A DNA stretch of 51,157 nucleotides from Hyphomicrobiales bacterium. GTDB lineage: Bacteria; Pseudomonadota; Alphaproteobacteria; Rhizobiales; Rhizobiaceae. Positions within the stretch are counted from its first letter, which is position 1. Each line of letters opens with the position of its first letter. A program made the translations under genes and the position numbers. The notes under the pieces are model-generated. The model saw only the letters and a list, made by a program, of their open reading frames with translations. It had not been told where the DNA came from and did not search any database. Shown here one piece after another: positions 32,196 through 40,755 of this stretch. The stretch is taken from positions 1-51,157 of the forward strand of contig JAPLOZ010000079.1 of assembly GCA_026400435.1 (NCBI GenBank). Direction: 5' to 3'.

Positions 32196-33360
32196 GAATC
32201 GTCGCCAGCGCCAGCATGAGCCCCATACCGGCAATGTCGGTGCCGGTCGTCAGGAAGATGCTTGAAGCGGTGCAGGGGTCGGTGCCCAGCCGCCGCAGGG
32301 TCAACGGAACCAGCACCCCGAACAGGCCCGACGCCATGCAGGCGCCGGTCATGGCGAGCAGGATGACAAGGCCCAGGATTGGCCCGTCGGCGCTGTGAAA
32401 TCCGCCCGAACTCCAGATCATCGCAAGGCCGGCCACCGCTCCCGTGAGCACCCCGTTCAGCGCCCCCAGTACGAGTTCCTTGCGGATCAGCTTGCGCACC
32501 GGGAAATGGTTCAGGTCGCCAAGCGTGATGCCGCGCAAGGTGATTGCCAGCGCCTGGCACCCGGTGTTGCCGCTCTGCCCGGCCAGGATAGGCAGGAAGG
32601 CCGCGAGCGTGACGATCTGGGCGATGGTTCCCTCGAACAGGCTGACCACGAAGCCCGCGGCGAAGGCGGTGAGCAGGTTGACCTGCAGCCAGCCGTGCCG
32701 CATCTTGAAGGCCGTCCAGATGCCGGTATAGAGGCGCTCCTCCTTGTGGACGCCCACCATCTGACCCGACTGCGCGCTGATCTCGATCGCCTGGCGCTCG
32801 AAAAGGCGCCAGCCACGTACGATGCCGATGACGTGCATGTCGGCATCGACCACCGGATAGACCGGATAGTGCCGATGGATGGCAGCACGGTCGGCCTCCG
32901 CCAGATCCATGTCCACGGTCAGCGCGTAGGGCGCCGGCAGCATGATGTCGCGCAGCGGCTCGGCCGGATCGGCGAGCAGCAGGTCGCGAATCACGATCAG
33001 CCCGGTCAGCCGCTCCGCCGCGTCGGTGACGTAGAGATAGGTGATCAGCCGCGGCGTCTCGTGGCCGCGCAGGAAGTCGATGGCCTGCTGGACCGTCGTG
33101 GTCTGCGCGAGCACGGCAAGCGCTGGCTCCATCATCTCCCTGACGGTGTTTTCCTCCAGGCTGCCGAGAGGGCCCTTGACCTTGGCCTGAAGATCGGGCG
33201 GCAGATAGGCGCGGATGTGATCGACGAAAACCTGCGGCAGTTCGGCGAAAATGGCCGCGATGCGCTCGGGCGTTTCCCTTGCGAGCAACTGGGCGCCGTC
33301 GAGCGGCACCCGGGCGCGGACCGCCCGCACCAGGCCTGCGATGTCGTCATCTTCGCTCAT
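32185..33360 (-). CDS. mgtE: magnesium transporter, MgtE family
   Basis: A 391-residue protein with a short N-terminal helical domain, a tandem CBS pair (about 85-205, ITYLYVTD through YPVYPVVDADMHVIGIVRG) and a C-terminal membrane domain with about five helices (from about 230). The MgtE signature is seen in AGQSGNTGCQAL. It is shorter than the roughly 450 residues of the Thermus protein, mainly at the N-terminus, which I think is usual for this rhizobial subgroup. It converges with secA. Confidence 0.9.
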   Translation of the reverse strand: MSEDDDIAGLVRAVRARVPLDGAQLLARETPERIAAIFAELPQVFVDHIRAYLPPDLQAKVKGPLGSLEENTVREMMEPALAVLAQTTTVQQAIDFLRGHETPRLITYLYVTDAAERLTGLIVIRDLLLADPAEPLRDIMLPAPYALTVDMDLAEADRAAIHRHYPVYPVVDADMHVIGIVRGWRLFERQAIEISAQSGQMVGVHKEERLYTGIWTAFKMRHGWLQVNLLTAFAAGFVVSLFEGTIAQIVTLAAFLPILAGQSGNTGCQALAITLRGITLGDLNHFPVRKLIRKELVLGALNGVLTGAVAGLAMIWSSGGFHSADGPILGLVILLAMTGACMASGLFGVLVPLTLRRLGTDPCTASSIFLTTGTDIAGMGLMLALATILVL

Positions 33361-33558
33361 TGATATCTCCGCGCCGCGCCGCGACTCTCCGGCTGTCTGC
33401 GGCAGATTGACCCAGCGGCAACCGTTTCAGCAAGAAAAATCAAGCCGGCCCATCACCGCCACGAACGGCGCCGCCCGGGAAACCATCGGCGCCGCCGAAC
33501 CGTTTCTTAAACAGTCTCGCATAGGGTCTAAAGCTTGACGGAAGACGGAGAGTAGTGG

Positions 33559-34965
33559 GTGCGCTTTTCCGCGGCAACGACCGCCGACAGGCTGCTGCCG
33601 GAGCGGCTGGCCGTGCACGCGCGCCCGCTGCTTGCCCGCATCGACGCGGCACTCTCAGCCACCGACGAACGCGGCGAGGCGAGCCGCATGTCGCTCATCG
33701 CATTCGTCATCCGAATCGCCAGCGCGGGCATCGCCTTCGTCAGCCAGGTTTTCCTGGCCCGCTGGATGGGCTCGTTCGAATACGGCATCTTCGTGCTGGT
33801 GTGGGTCACCATGGTGATCGCCGGCAACGTGTCGTGCCTGGGGTTCCACACCTCGGTGATCCGCTTCATCCCGGAATACCGCGAAAAGGGCATGCTCGAC
33901 GAACTGCGCGGCATCCTGGTGGTGAGCCGGCTTTTCGTGCTGGTGGCCTCTACGCTTATAGCCGCGCTGGGCGCGCTTGGCGTGGTGGTTTTTGCCCAAC
34001 ATTTCGAAATCTACTACATCGTACCCTTCGTGCTCGGTTTCGTATGCCTGCCGATGATCGCGCTCTCCGACCTGCTGCAGGGCATATCCAGGGCCAATAC
34101 CTGGGCCGTCTTTTCGCTGTCGCCGACCTATCTGGTGCGCCCTGTCCTCATCCTCGTGCTGATGGGCGCAACGCTTGTCGCGGGCTATGCGCCCAATGCG
34201 GTGACCGCGCTGACGGTCGCTATTGCGGCAACCTATCTTACGACGCTGTGGCAACTTGTCGGCGTCACCGGACGGATGGAGCGCAAGCTGGCCGTCGGGC
34301 CACGCAAGAGCGATCTGCGCCTGTGGTTTGCCGTTTCGCTGCCGATCTTCCTGGTCGAGAGCTTCTTTTTCCTGCTTACCAACGCCGATGTGCTGATGGT
34401 CGGCTTCTACATGCGGCCGGACGATGTCGCCGTCTATTTCGCGACCGTCAAGACGCTGGCGCTGGTGCATTTCGTCTATTTCGCGGTGAAGGCCGGGGTT
34501 GCGCAGCGCTACGCGTCCTACACACACGGCCAGCCTGAAAAGCTCGCCGCCTTCGCACGCGAGACGGTGGCGTGGACCTTCTGGCCGTCGCTGGCGATGG
34601 CCGTCGTCGTGCTTTTGCTCGGCGAGGTGATGCTGACGCTGTTCGGCCCGGACTTCGTGGCCGGCTATCCGCTGCTTTTCCTGCTTTGCATCGGCGTCGT
34701 CGCGCGCTCCGCGGTCGGTCCATGCGAAAGCCTGCTCACCATGACCGGCAACCAGAACGTCTGCGCCTTCGTCTATGCGCTGACGCTGGCGCTCAACATC
34801 GCGCTCAGCGTTGTCCTTATCCCGTTGTTCGGCCTGTGGGGGGCGGCGATCGCAACGGCTGCTTCCATGCTGTTCGAGGCGGCGGCACTCTCCTTCACCG
34901 TGTGGCGCCGGCTCGGCATCGTCATGGCGATCTTCATTTCTCCGCGCGCGGAAGCGAGAACCTGA
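33559..34965 (+). CDS. oligosaccharide flippase family protein (MATE/Wzx-like)
   Basis: A 468-residue integral membrane protein starting at GTG 33559 with GGAGAG upstream. After a soluble N-terminal stretch (about 1-45) come roughly 12-14 hydrophobic helices. LARWMGSFEYGIFVLVW and the paired GLWGAAIATAASMLFEA repeat are typical of polysaccharide-synthesis flippases. It probably moves a lipid-linked saccharide across the inner membrane. Its stop overlaps the next start as TGATG, so it is coupled to the CelD-like acetyltransferase. Confidence 0.88.
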   Translation: MRFSAATTADRLLPERLAVHARPLLARIDAALSATDERGEASRMSLIAFVIRIASAGIAFVSQVFLARWMGSFEYGIFVLVWVTMVIAGNVSCLGFHTSVIRFIPEYREKGMLDELRGILVVSRLFVLVASTLIAALGALGVVVFAQHFEIYYIVPFVLGFVCLPMIALSDLLQGISRANTWAVFSLSPTYLVRPVLILVLMGATLVAGYAPNAVTALTVAIAATYLTTLWQLVGVTGRMERKLAVGPRKSDLRLWFAVSLPIFLVESFFFLLTNADVLMVGFYMRPDDVAVYFATVKTLALVHFVYFAVKAGVAQRYASYTHGQPEKLAAFARETVAWTFWPSLAMAVVVLLLGEVMLTLFGPDFVAGYPLLFLLCIGVVARSAVGPCESLLTMTGNQNVCAFVYALTLALNIALSVVLIPLFGLWGAAIATAASMLFEAAALSFTVWRRLGIVMAIFISPRAEART

Positions 34966-36248
34966 TGGCCGCGACCCCGATTCTGGAAGAGACGAGCGGC
35001 GGTCCGGCCGGCACGATGATCGCCGGGCTTGCCGGCCAGTCGGGAAAGCCCGTGGACCCCGCGCTCGTCGAACTGATGGCGGAGCGGAGGCCGCAGCGCA
35101 AGCTGGCGATCTACGCGGCGTCTGCCGGCTTCGACCTTGTCGAGGAACTCGACTATCTCAGCGCGCGCACCATCGAGCCGAACGTCTTCTTCAATCCGTA
35201 TTTCCTGGCGCCGGCGATGCCGCGCCTCGAGGACCGCGAGGTCAGGCTGGCCGTCATCCGCGACGGCGACGAATTCAAGAGCCGGCTACGCCTGCTGGTG
35301 CCATTCTCGGTCGAGCGGCCGGGCATTCCGCTCGGCGTACCGATCATGCGGACATGGGCAAGCCCGTTCGGGCCGCTCGGCACGCCGCTGCTCGACAGGG
35401 ACGATCCGGTCGGCGTGACGGAGGATTTCTTCGCCATGCTGTCGCGGCCGCATCTCAAGCTGCCCAAGGTGCTGGTGCTACCAGACATGCGGCTCGACGG
35501 CGCCGTTACGACGATGCTGCGGACCGTTGCCGAGGCGCGCGGCCTGCCCATGACGACAACCGGGGAAGTCGAACGGCCATTCCTCGACAGCACGCTCGAC
35601 GGCGAGGCCTATTTGAAGGCAGCGCTCAACAAGCATCACTACAGCGAGTATCGGCGGCTGAAGCGCCGGCTCGGCGAACAGGGCGAACTCGTGCACGGCG
35701 TGGCGCGCGGGCCCGACGACGTCCGCATCGCGGCGGAAGGATTCCTGGCACTGGAGGCAGCGGGCTGGAAGGGCCGCAGACGCACCGCCATGGTGATCGA
35801 CCGCTACCGCGCCGCCTTCGCGCGCGAGGCAGTACACGGCCTGGCCGAGCAGGATCTCTGCCGCATCCACTCGCTGACGCTGGGCGGCAAGCTGATCGCC
35901 AGCCTGATCGTCTTTGTCGAAGCCGGCGTCGCCTACACCTGGAAGACCGCCTATGACGAGGATTACGCGGCCTTCTCGCCGGGCGTGCTTCTGATGATCG
36001 AGGTCACCAAGCAGCACCTCGACGATCCCAACATCGAGATCACGGACAGCTGCGCCGTGCCCGATCACCCGATGGTGTCGCGGCTGTGGAGCGAGCGCAA
36101 GCGGATGGGCACGCTGGTGATCGGCATGACGCCGGCGGCGGACCGCATCACCAGGCAGGCAGCCTCGCAGCTTCACCTCTACCAGGAAACGCGCAACCTG
36201 GCGCGGCTGGTGCGCAACCGCGTGCGCGGCATGCTCAAGCGCCGGTGA
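34965..36248 (+). CDS. GNAT family acyltransferase (CelD/BcsL-like, BioF2-type)
   Basis: A 427-residue protein from ATG 34965, overlapping the flippase stop. An N-terminal GNAT-like half has SARTIEPNVFFNPYFLAPA, typical of CelD/BcsL proteins. A second GNAT fold (about 230-390) contains KHHYSEYRRLKRRLGEQG, LGGKLIASLIVF and YTWKTAYDEDYAAFSPG. Such proteins often sit in exopolysaccharide or cellulose loci. The acyl donor and acceptor are unknown. Its 3' end overlaps the convergent AMP-binding gene by 14 bp. Confidence 0.87.
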   Translation: MAATPILEETSGGPAGTMIAGLAGQSGKPVDPALVELMAERRPQRKLAIYAASAGFDLVEELDYLSARTIEPNVFFNPYFLAPAMPRLEDREVRLAVIRDGDEFKSRLRLLVPFSVERPGIPLGVPIMRTWASPFGPLGTPLLDRDDPVGVTEDFFAMLSRPHLKLPKVLVLPDMRLDGAVTTMLRTVAEARGLPMTTTGEVERPFLDSTLDGEAYLKAALNKHHYSEYRRLKRRLGEQGELVHGVARGPDDVRIAAEGFLALEAAGWKGRRRTAMVIDRYRAAFAREAVHGLAEQDLCRIHSLTLGGKLIASLIVFVEAGVAYTWKTAYDEDYAAFSPGVLLMIEVTKQHLDDPNIEITDSCAVPDHPMVSRLWSERKRMGTLVIGMTPAADRITRQAASQLHLYQETRNLARLVRNRVRGMLKRR

Positions 36249-37638
36249 CGGCGGCGGCCTCCCGCTTCGCGCGGTCGCGGAAGATGCGGCGGATCACCTT
36301 GCCCGATGTCGTCAGCGGCATCGAATCGACAAACTCCACCTCGCGCGGATATTCGTGCGCGGAAAGTCGCTCGCGCACCCACTGGCTGATCTCGGCGGCG
36401 AGTGCGGGACTACCGGCGACGCCGTCCTTCAAGACGACATAGGCCTTCACCACCTCGGTGCGCAGCGTGTCGGGTTTGCCCACGGCGGCCGCCAGCGCTA
36501 CCGCCGGGTGGCCGGTCAGGCAATCCTCGATCTCGCCGGGCCCGATGCGGAAGCCGGCCGAGGTGATGACGTCGTCGTCGCGGCCGAAGAACCTGACGTA
36601 GCCGTCACCGTCCGCGACGCCCTGATCGCCGGTCGTCATCCAGTCGCCGACGAACTTCTTCGCGGTCGCCTCCGGGCTCCGCCAGTATCCGAGGAACATC
36701 ACGGGGTCGGGCCGCGCCACCGCGATCTGGCCGACTTCGCCTAGTCCGACCAGCCGGCCATCAGCGTCGATAATCGCGACGCGGTGGCCGGGAACGACCT
36801 TGCCGATGGTGCCGGCGCGGCTGGCGCCGATCGCCGCGCAGGACCCCAGCACAAGGTTGCATTCGGTCTGGCCATAGAATTCGTTGGGCGTGACGCCGAA
36901 AGCTTCCCTGGTCCACTCGTACGTCTCGGCGCCGAGCGATTCCCCAGCCGAGCAGATCGAGCGCAGGTCGATGCTGAAGCGCTGGCGAATGCCTTCCACC
37001 GACCTGAGCAGGCCGAGCAGCACCCGGTGCGGCAGCAGCGCCCCCTTGGGCGGGCAGGTGGTGCCCGAGGTGAAGATCATCATCGCGGGGTCGTCGTGGC
37101 CGGTCGCCTCGGCCTCGAAGTCATGCGAATGGTCGGCGACCATTTTGGCGAATTCCTCCGAGCCGTCGCCAGCGACCACGACACCGTCGAAGCCCGGCAG
37201 CCGGCCGGCGATGCGGCCCAGCTTGGCGGCGCCGGCGGCGTTGGTGACGACGAGACGCGCGCCAGCCGTCTGCAGGCGGTATTCCAGCGCCTCCGGCCCG
37301 AACAAAAGGGCGAGCGGCAGCGCGATGGCGCCGAGCTTGTAGATGGCGAGATGCGCGATGACCGTCTCGAAACCCTGCGGCAGGAGAAGCGCCACCCGGT
37401 CGCCGCGCCGGATGCCGCGCGCCCGCAGCGCGTTGGCGAAGGCGTTGGACCTTTGCGACAGTTCCAGGAAGCTCAGCCGGGCCGGCGCGCCGTCCGCGCG
37501 GTAGTCCAACAGCGCCGTCCTGCCGGGATCCTCGGCCGCCCAGCGGTCGGCGACCGCGACGCCGATGTTGAAACGGTCGGGAATGGCCCAGCGGAAATCG
37601 CCGTAGAGGGATGCATAGTCATCGCGCCGCTCGAGCAT
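36235..37638 (-). CDS. AMP-binding acyl-CoA synthetase with apparent internal deletion
   Basis: A 467-residue adenylate-forming enzyme from ATG 37638 (MLERRDDYASLYGDFRW). The core motifs NEFYGQTECN, TGDQG, DDVITSAGFRIGPGEIED and the C-terminal TTSGKVIRR are present. Two things are odd. The nucleotide-binding loop reads FTSGTTCPPKG, with Cys where the family has Gly. HRVLLGLL also runs straight into RSVEGIRQRF; the homologues I remember carry about 70 residues there, including the GDRFWTPADWAW block. Members are usually about 540 residues. The frame is intact but the enzyme is probably inactive or altered. Confidence 0.85.
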   Translation of the reverse strand: MLERRDDYASLYGDFRWAIPDRFNIGVAVADRWAAEDPGRTALLDYRADGAPARLSFLELSQRSNAFANALRARGIRRGDRVALLLPQGFETVIAHLAIYKLGAIALPLALLFGPEALEYRLQTAGARLVVTNAAGAAKLGRIAGRLPGFDGVVVAGDGSEEFAKMVADHSHDFEAEATGHDDPAMMIFTSGTTCPPKGALLPHRVLLGLLRSVEGIRQRFSIDLRSICSAGESLGAETYEWTREAFGVTPNEFYGQTECNLVLGSCAAIGASRAGTIGKVVPGHRVAIIDADGRLVGLGEVGQIAVARPDPVMFLGYWRSPEATAKKFVGDWMTTGDQGVADGDGYVRFFGRDDDVITSAGFRIGPGEIEDCLTGHPAVALAAAVGKPDTLRTEVVKAYVVLKDGVAGSPALAAEISQWVRERLSAHEYPREVEFVDSMPLTTSGKVIRRIFRDRAKREAAAVTGA

Positions 37639-37808
37639 GGACGGTCGTCTCCGCTCCTCCGCGCAGCTTTCAATCGCTAGGCATGACCCGCCTAGCAACC
37701 CTGTTTCCGGTAGCTTTGCCGGAACGGGCAGTCAAGCCTGAGTGGCAGCTCCCCGCGCCCTCCGGATTATCGAAGGTCGCCGCCGACCCAAGCTTTATTC
37801 GCACTGGC

Positions 37809-38522
37809 TTAAATTGAAACCAGCTCGGCGATCTTGCTCGCGACTTCCGCCATCGACTCTTCGGCAGTGCTCAGCCCAGCCCGGGAGGCTAGCAAGAGGC
37901 TGACCTTCTCAAGCTCTTCATAGGTCGTCCCATGAACAACTGGGACGAGCCGCTCACGCCGGAGAAGCGCCGAGAGTTCTTTGTCAGCAATGCCTTCTGT
38001 TGGAAGCCGGCGCAACATGGCCGGGGTCACCAGAACGATACCGACGCGCGAATTTACCAGGCCTTTATCGATCGCCCGCATCATCGGCACCCCGAGGCCA
38101 AGGTCCTTTTCGCTGAACCACACGCGGACTCCGCGTGTTTCAAGCAGATCATGCAGTTCCTTGGCAGAACCGTGTCTGTCATCCCACGCGTGACAAAGAA
38201 ATACGTCTCGAAGGTCAGGCTGCGACGCTGCCAGGTTCTCAACGTTTTCGCGTACCGGCGTGAGTGCCTGCACTTGTTCAGGTGTGTAAAACACAGCCGA
38301 ACCAGCTCCCGACCAGCGCGGCTTTGTGCTGCGGCTGGACTTGCCGCCACTCTGGCTGCCTCCACTGCTCCCCAATGACGGAGACGAATACGAAGAATAT
38401 CTAAAGCCACTGCTATACCCACTACTGTAACCGCTATAGCGGCTGTAGCGACTACCACATACAGGACAGTCCGCTCCACCGCCCCTTGTATGGCCTCTTA
38501 CTGGTGCTGTGCATCTAGCCAT
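37809..38522 (-). CDS. TIR domain protein with N-terminal Cys/His motif and Tyr/Ser-rich linker
   Basis: A 237-residue protein from ATG 38522 with AGGGAG upstream. The N-terminus has Cys4, His11, Cys19 and Cys22 (DCPVC), a possible zinc knuckle. Residues 25-60 are a Tyr/Ser/Gly-rich repeat (SGYSSGYSSGFRYSS). A TIR domain (about 104-235) opens with LRDVFLCHAWDD. Glu138 and Asp140 in VWFSEKDLGLG lie where TIR NADases keep their catalytic Glu; I cannot decide which one aligns. I recall this architecture in other bacteria. Base use is more A+T-rich than the neighbours, and the gene lies next to tRNA-Leu, which suggests acquisition. No partner defence gene is visible. Confidence 0.87.
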   Translation of the reverse strand: MARCTAPVRGHTRGGGADCPVCGSRYSRYSGYSSGYSSGFRYSSYSSPSLGSSGGSQSGGKSSRSTKPRWSGAGSAVFYTPEQVQALTPVRENVENLAASQPDLRDVFLCHAWDDRHGSAKELHDLLETRGVRVWFSEKDLGLGVPMMRAIDKGLVNSRVGIVLVTPAMLRRLPTEGIADKELSALLRRERLVPVVHGTTYEELEKVSLLLASRAGLSTAEESMAEVASKIAELVSI

Positions 38523-38633
38523 GTTTGCTCCCTAACTATTAATAGCTAGAATCGCGCATCTATTTGAATTTCACAATTTCTATCCGATTCCTACCAGATT
38601 GGGTATCGAATACTTGGAACCAAAACCGCCTCT

Positions 38634-38657
38634 TGGTCCCACGCGGAATTGAACAGC
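38634..38657 (-). repeat. tRNA 3'-end-like remnant next to tRNA-Leu
   Basis: CGGAATTGAACAGC (38644-38657) closely matches CGGAATCGAACCAGC in the T-arm of the adjacent tRNA-Leu, and TGGTCCC (38634-38640) matches its TGGTGCCCC end, with small gaps. It could be a decayed attachment site or a partial tRNA duplication. Confidence 0.35.
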
Positions 38658-38681
38658 TTTGAATATGCCGCTTCCGAAGCG

Positions 38682-38766
38682 TGGTGCCCCTGGCCGGAAT
38701 CGAACCAGCACTCCTTGCGGAACTCGATTTTGAGTCGAGCGCGTCTACCAATTCCGCCACAGGGGC
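38682..38766 (-). tRNA. tRNA-Leu (anticodon CAA)
   Basis: The minus strand folds as an 85-nt class II tRNA with a 7-bp acceptor (GCCCCTG with CAGGGGC), the A-box GTGGCGGAATTGGTAGACGC, an anticodon stem CTCGA/TCGAG enclosing CTCAAAA (anticodon CAA, reading UUG), a variable arm, the T-arm GGTTCGATTCC and an encoded CCA end. Confidence 0.97.
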
Positions 38767-38795
38767 CAAGGCCCTTGCGGACCTGAACGGCATGC

Positions 38796-38824
38796 CGACT
38801 ACTTGAGACGCGGGCGAACGTCAA
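38796..38824 (-). promoter_or_regulatory. candidate promoter of tRNA-Leu
   Basis: The minus strand reads TTGACG (38819-38824), 17 bp, then TAGTCG (38796-38801), about 30 bp upstream of the tRNA. The -35 is good and the -10 is weak. Confidence 0.45.
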
Positions 38825-38998
38825 CTGATTGGGCGATCCTGCTGGCATGAACGCAGCCTCGGCGAGCATTCGAGAACGCTGCGGCTTTTGCGCGCAATTC
38901 CGCGTGAATGCGCTCGCGCTCGCCGTCGCCGGCGCATCGCGGCATTGTGCGGCGCATGAAATGTTCCTAAACACGCTGTCGCCAATCGGAAACGCCGG

Positions 38999-39586
38999 AT
39001 GCTTCGAAGACTTTACGACTGGACGCTGTCGCTGGCGGCGCGCAAGTCCGCCGAATACTGGCTGGCCTTCATCGCCTTCATCGAAAGCTCGATCTTCCTG
39101 GTGCCGGCCGACGTGTTGTTCCTGCCGATGGCGATCGCAAGGCCAGACAAAGCCTACCGCTACGCGCTGATCGCCACCGTCGCCTCGGTGCTCGGTGGCA
39201 TCGCCGGCTGGCTGCTCGGCCACTTCGCCTATGAAGCGCTTGCCATGCCGGTGCTCGAGTTCTACGGCAAGCTCGACGATTTCGAGGCGTTGCGAAACTC
39301 CTCGGGCTACGGCCTGATCGTCCTGCTGCTGGTTACCTCCGGGCTGGCGCATCTGCCGCCGATCAAGGTGGTGACGATCCTGTCTGGCGTCATCGGGGTG
39401 AACATCTGGCTGTTCATCCTGTCGGCAATCATCGCGCGCGGCGCGCGCTTCCTGCTGCTCGCCTGGCTTTTGCGGCGTTACGGCGAGCCCATACGCCATT
39501 TCGTCGAGGAACGCCTCGGATTGATTGCCGCGGCGGCTGCCGGCGTCCTTATTTTGCTCTACTTGCTCGTCAGATATCTCCACTGA
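38999..39586 (+). CDS. YqaA/DedA family membrane protein
   Basis: A 195-residue membrane protein with about five hydrophobic segments. SIFLVPADVLFLPMAIARP and GGIAGWLLGHFAYEAL match the VTT/SNARE-associated fold of DedA-like proteins, some of which are lipid flippases. ATG 38999 gives the family N-terminus LRRLYDWTLSLAA. dsbB follows 29 bp later on the same strand. Confidence 0.9.
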   Translation: MLRRLYDWTLSLAARKSAEYWLAFIAFIESSIFLVPADVLFLPMAIARPDKAYRYALIATVASVLGGIAGWLLGHFAYEALAMPVLEFYGKLDDFEALRNSSGYGLIVLLLVTSGLAHLPPIKVVTILSGVIGVNIWLFILSAIIARGARFLLLAWLLRRYGEPIRHFVEERLGLIAAAAAGVLILLYLLVRYLH

Positions 39587-39615
39587 GCGGCCCGGCCGCA
39601 CGGGACAAACCTCGC

Positions 39616-40128
39616 ATGGCATCGCTCGCAGCACCCGACTACACGCAGCGCAACACCGCGATCTTCCTGACACTCGCCATGGCGGCGGTGGTCGGATCAG
39701 CACTCGGCTTCGAGCACATCGGGCACTACATCCCCTGCAAGCTCTGCCTGGGGCAGCGGGTGCCCTACTACGTCGGCGTGCCGGTGATGGCCCTGGCGGC
39801 GATTTCTGGCAGCCTGCGCTGGCCGCCGGTGGTGACACGGCTGCTGCTGTTGATCGGCGGGCTTCTAATGGCCTGGAGCCTGTACCTGGCGGTACGCCAT
39901 TCGGGCGTGGAATGGGGCTGGTGGGCGGGACCAACCGACTGCGGCGCGGTTGCCGCCCCAACCGAGACGGGCGGCAAGGGCATCCTCGACGCCATAGATA
40001 CCTACACGCCGCCCTCCTGCGACAAGGCGGCGTTGCGCATTCTCGGACTTTCGTTTGCCGGATGGAATGCAATCGCCAGCCTGATTCTTGCGGTCGCGGC
40101 GTTCCGGGGCGCATTCTCGAAGGCGTAG
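39616..40128 (+). CDS. dsbB: disulfide bond formation protein B
   Basis: A 170-residue inner-membrane quinone reductase that reoxidises DsbA. It has four hydrophobic helices, a first redox pair in YIPCKLC (Cys41, Cys44), and a second periplasmic loop with DCGAV and PPSCD cysteines (about 116 and 135). This matches the short alphaproteobacterial DsbB type. It lies downstream of the YqaA/DedA gene. Confidence 0.92.
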   Translation: MASLAAPDYTQRNTAIFLTLAMAAVVGSALGFEHIGHYIPCKLCLGQRVPYYVGVPVMALAAISGSLRWPPVVTRLLLLIGGLLMAWSLYLAVRHSGVEWGWWAGPTDCGAVAAPTETGGKGILDAIDTYTPPSCDKAALRILGLSFAGWNAIASLILAVAAFRGAFSKA

Positions 40129-40149
40129 TGGCTTGAAGCCTTTGGTTTT

Positions 40150-40199
40150 GCGCAATTCCGGACGCAAAAACCGCGACGCACTTTTGCTGGAAGTGCTTT
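40150..40199. repeat. imperfect palindromic intergenic repeat
   Basis: GCAATTCC (40152-40159) with GGAAGTGC (40189-40196), and GCAAAA (40164-40169) with TTTTGC (40182-40187), form a two-part hairpin between the convergent dsbB and HNH genes. The sequence resembles a CGCAATTCCGGACG-type repeat I recall as frequent in Mesorhizobium. The HNH stop codon lies within its right edge. Confidence 0.65.
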
Positions 40200-40755
40200 A
40201 CGGCTCCAGCTCGACATCCCAGTAGAGATAATCCATCCAGCTTTCGTGCAGATAGTTGGGCGGGAACAGCCGGCCGTTGTTGTGCAGGTCGTGCACGGTC
40301 GGCTTGAACGGCTTCTGCAGCGGCCACATCTTGGCCTGCGCCGGCATCATGCCGCCTTTGCGCAGATTGCAGGGCGAGCAGGCCGCGACGACATTCTCCC
40401 AGGTCGTGGCGCCGCCGCAGCGCCGTGGCGTGACGTGGTCGAAGGTCAGGTCGTCGGGCGTCCCGCAATACTGGCACTGGAAGCGGTCGCGCAGGAACAC
40501 GTTGAAGCGTGTGAACGCAGGGTGGCGCGAGGGCTTCACATAGCTCTTCAGGCTGACGACGCTCGGCAGCCGCATCGAGAAGGTGGGCGAGGAAACCTGA
40601 TGCTCGTACTCGGCGACGATGTTGACCCGGTCGAGGAACACCGCCTTGATCGCATCCTGCCACGACCACAGCGACAGCGGGTAGTAACTGAGCGGCCGGT
40701 AGTCGGCGTTCAGCACCAACGCAGGCAGCCCATCGGGGGATACCGCGATTGTCAC
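40198..40755 (-). CDS. HNH endonuclease
   Basis: A 185-residue protein with an HNH nuclease domain (about 92-140): CQYCG, then FDHVTPRRCGGATTWENVV, then ACSPCNLRKG, giving the zinc-binding cysteines and the His-Asn-His core. The N-terminal ALVLNADYRPLSYYPLSLWSW is typical of a housekeeping HNH family found singly in many alphaproteobacteria. No mobile element surrounds it. The target is unknown. Confidence 0.93.
   Translation of the reverse strand: MTIAVSPDGLPALVLNADYRPLSYYPLSLWSWQDAIKAVFLDRVNIVAEYEHQVSSPTFSMRLPSVVSLKSYVKPSRHPAFTRFNVFLRDRFQCQYCGTPDDLTFDHVTPRRCGGATTWENVVAACSPCNLRKGGMMPAQAKMWPLQKPFKPTVHDLHNNGRLFPPNYLHESWMDYLYWDVELEP

Noticed and set aside
37699..38681. TIR gene as part of a multi-gene anti-phage island
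   Set aside because: No integrase, second defence gene or clear distal repeat is present within the window; only the tRNA-side remnant is suggestive.
40198..40755. HNH protein as a homing or mobile-element nuclease
   Set aside because: It belongs to a single-copy housekeeping-type family and has no intron, intein or element around it.
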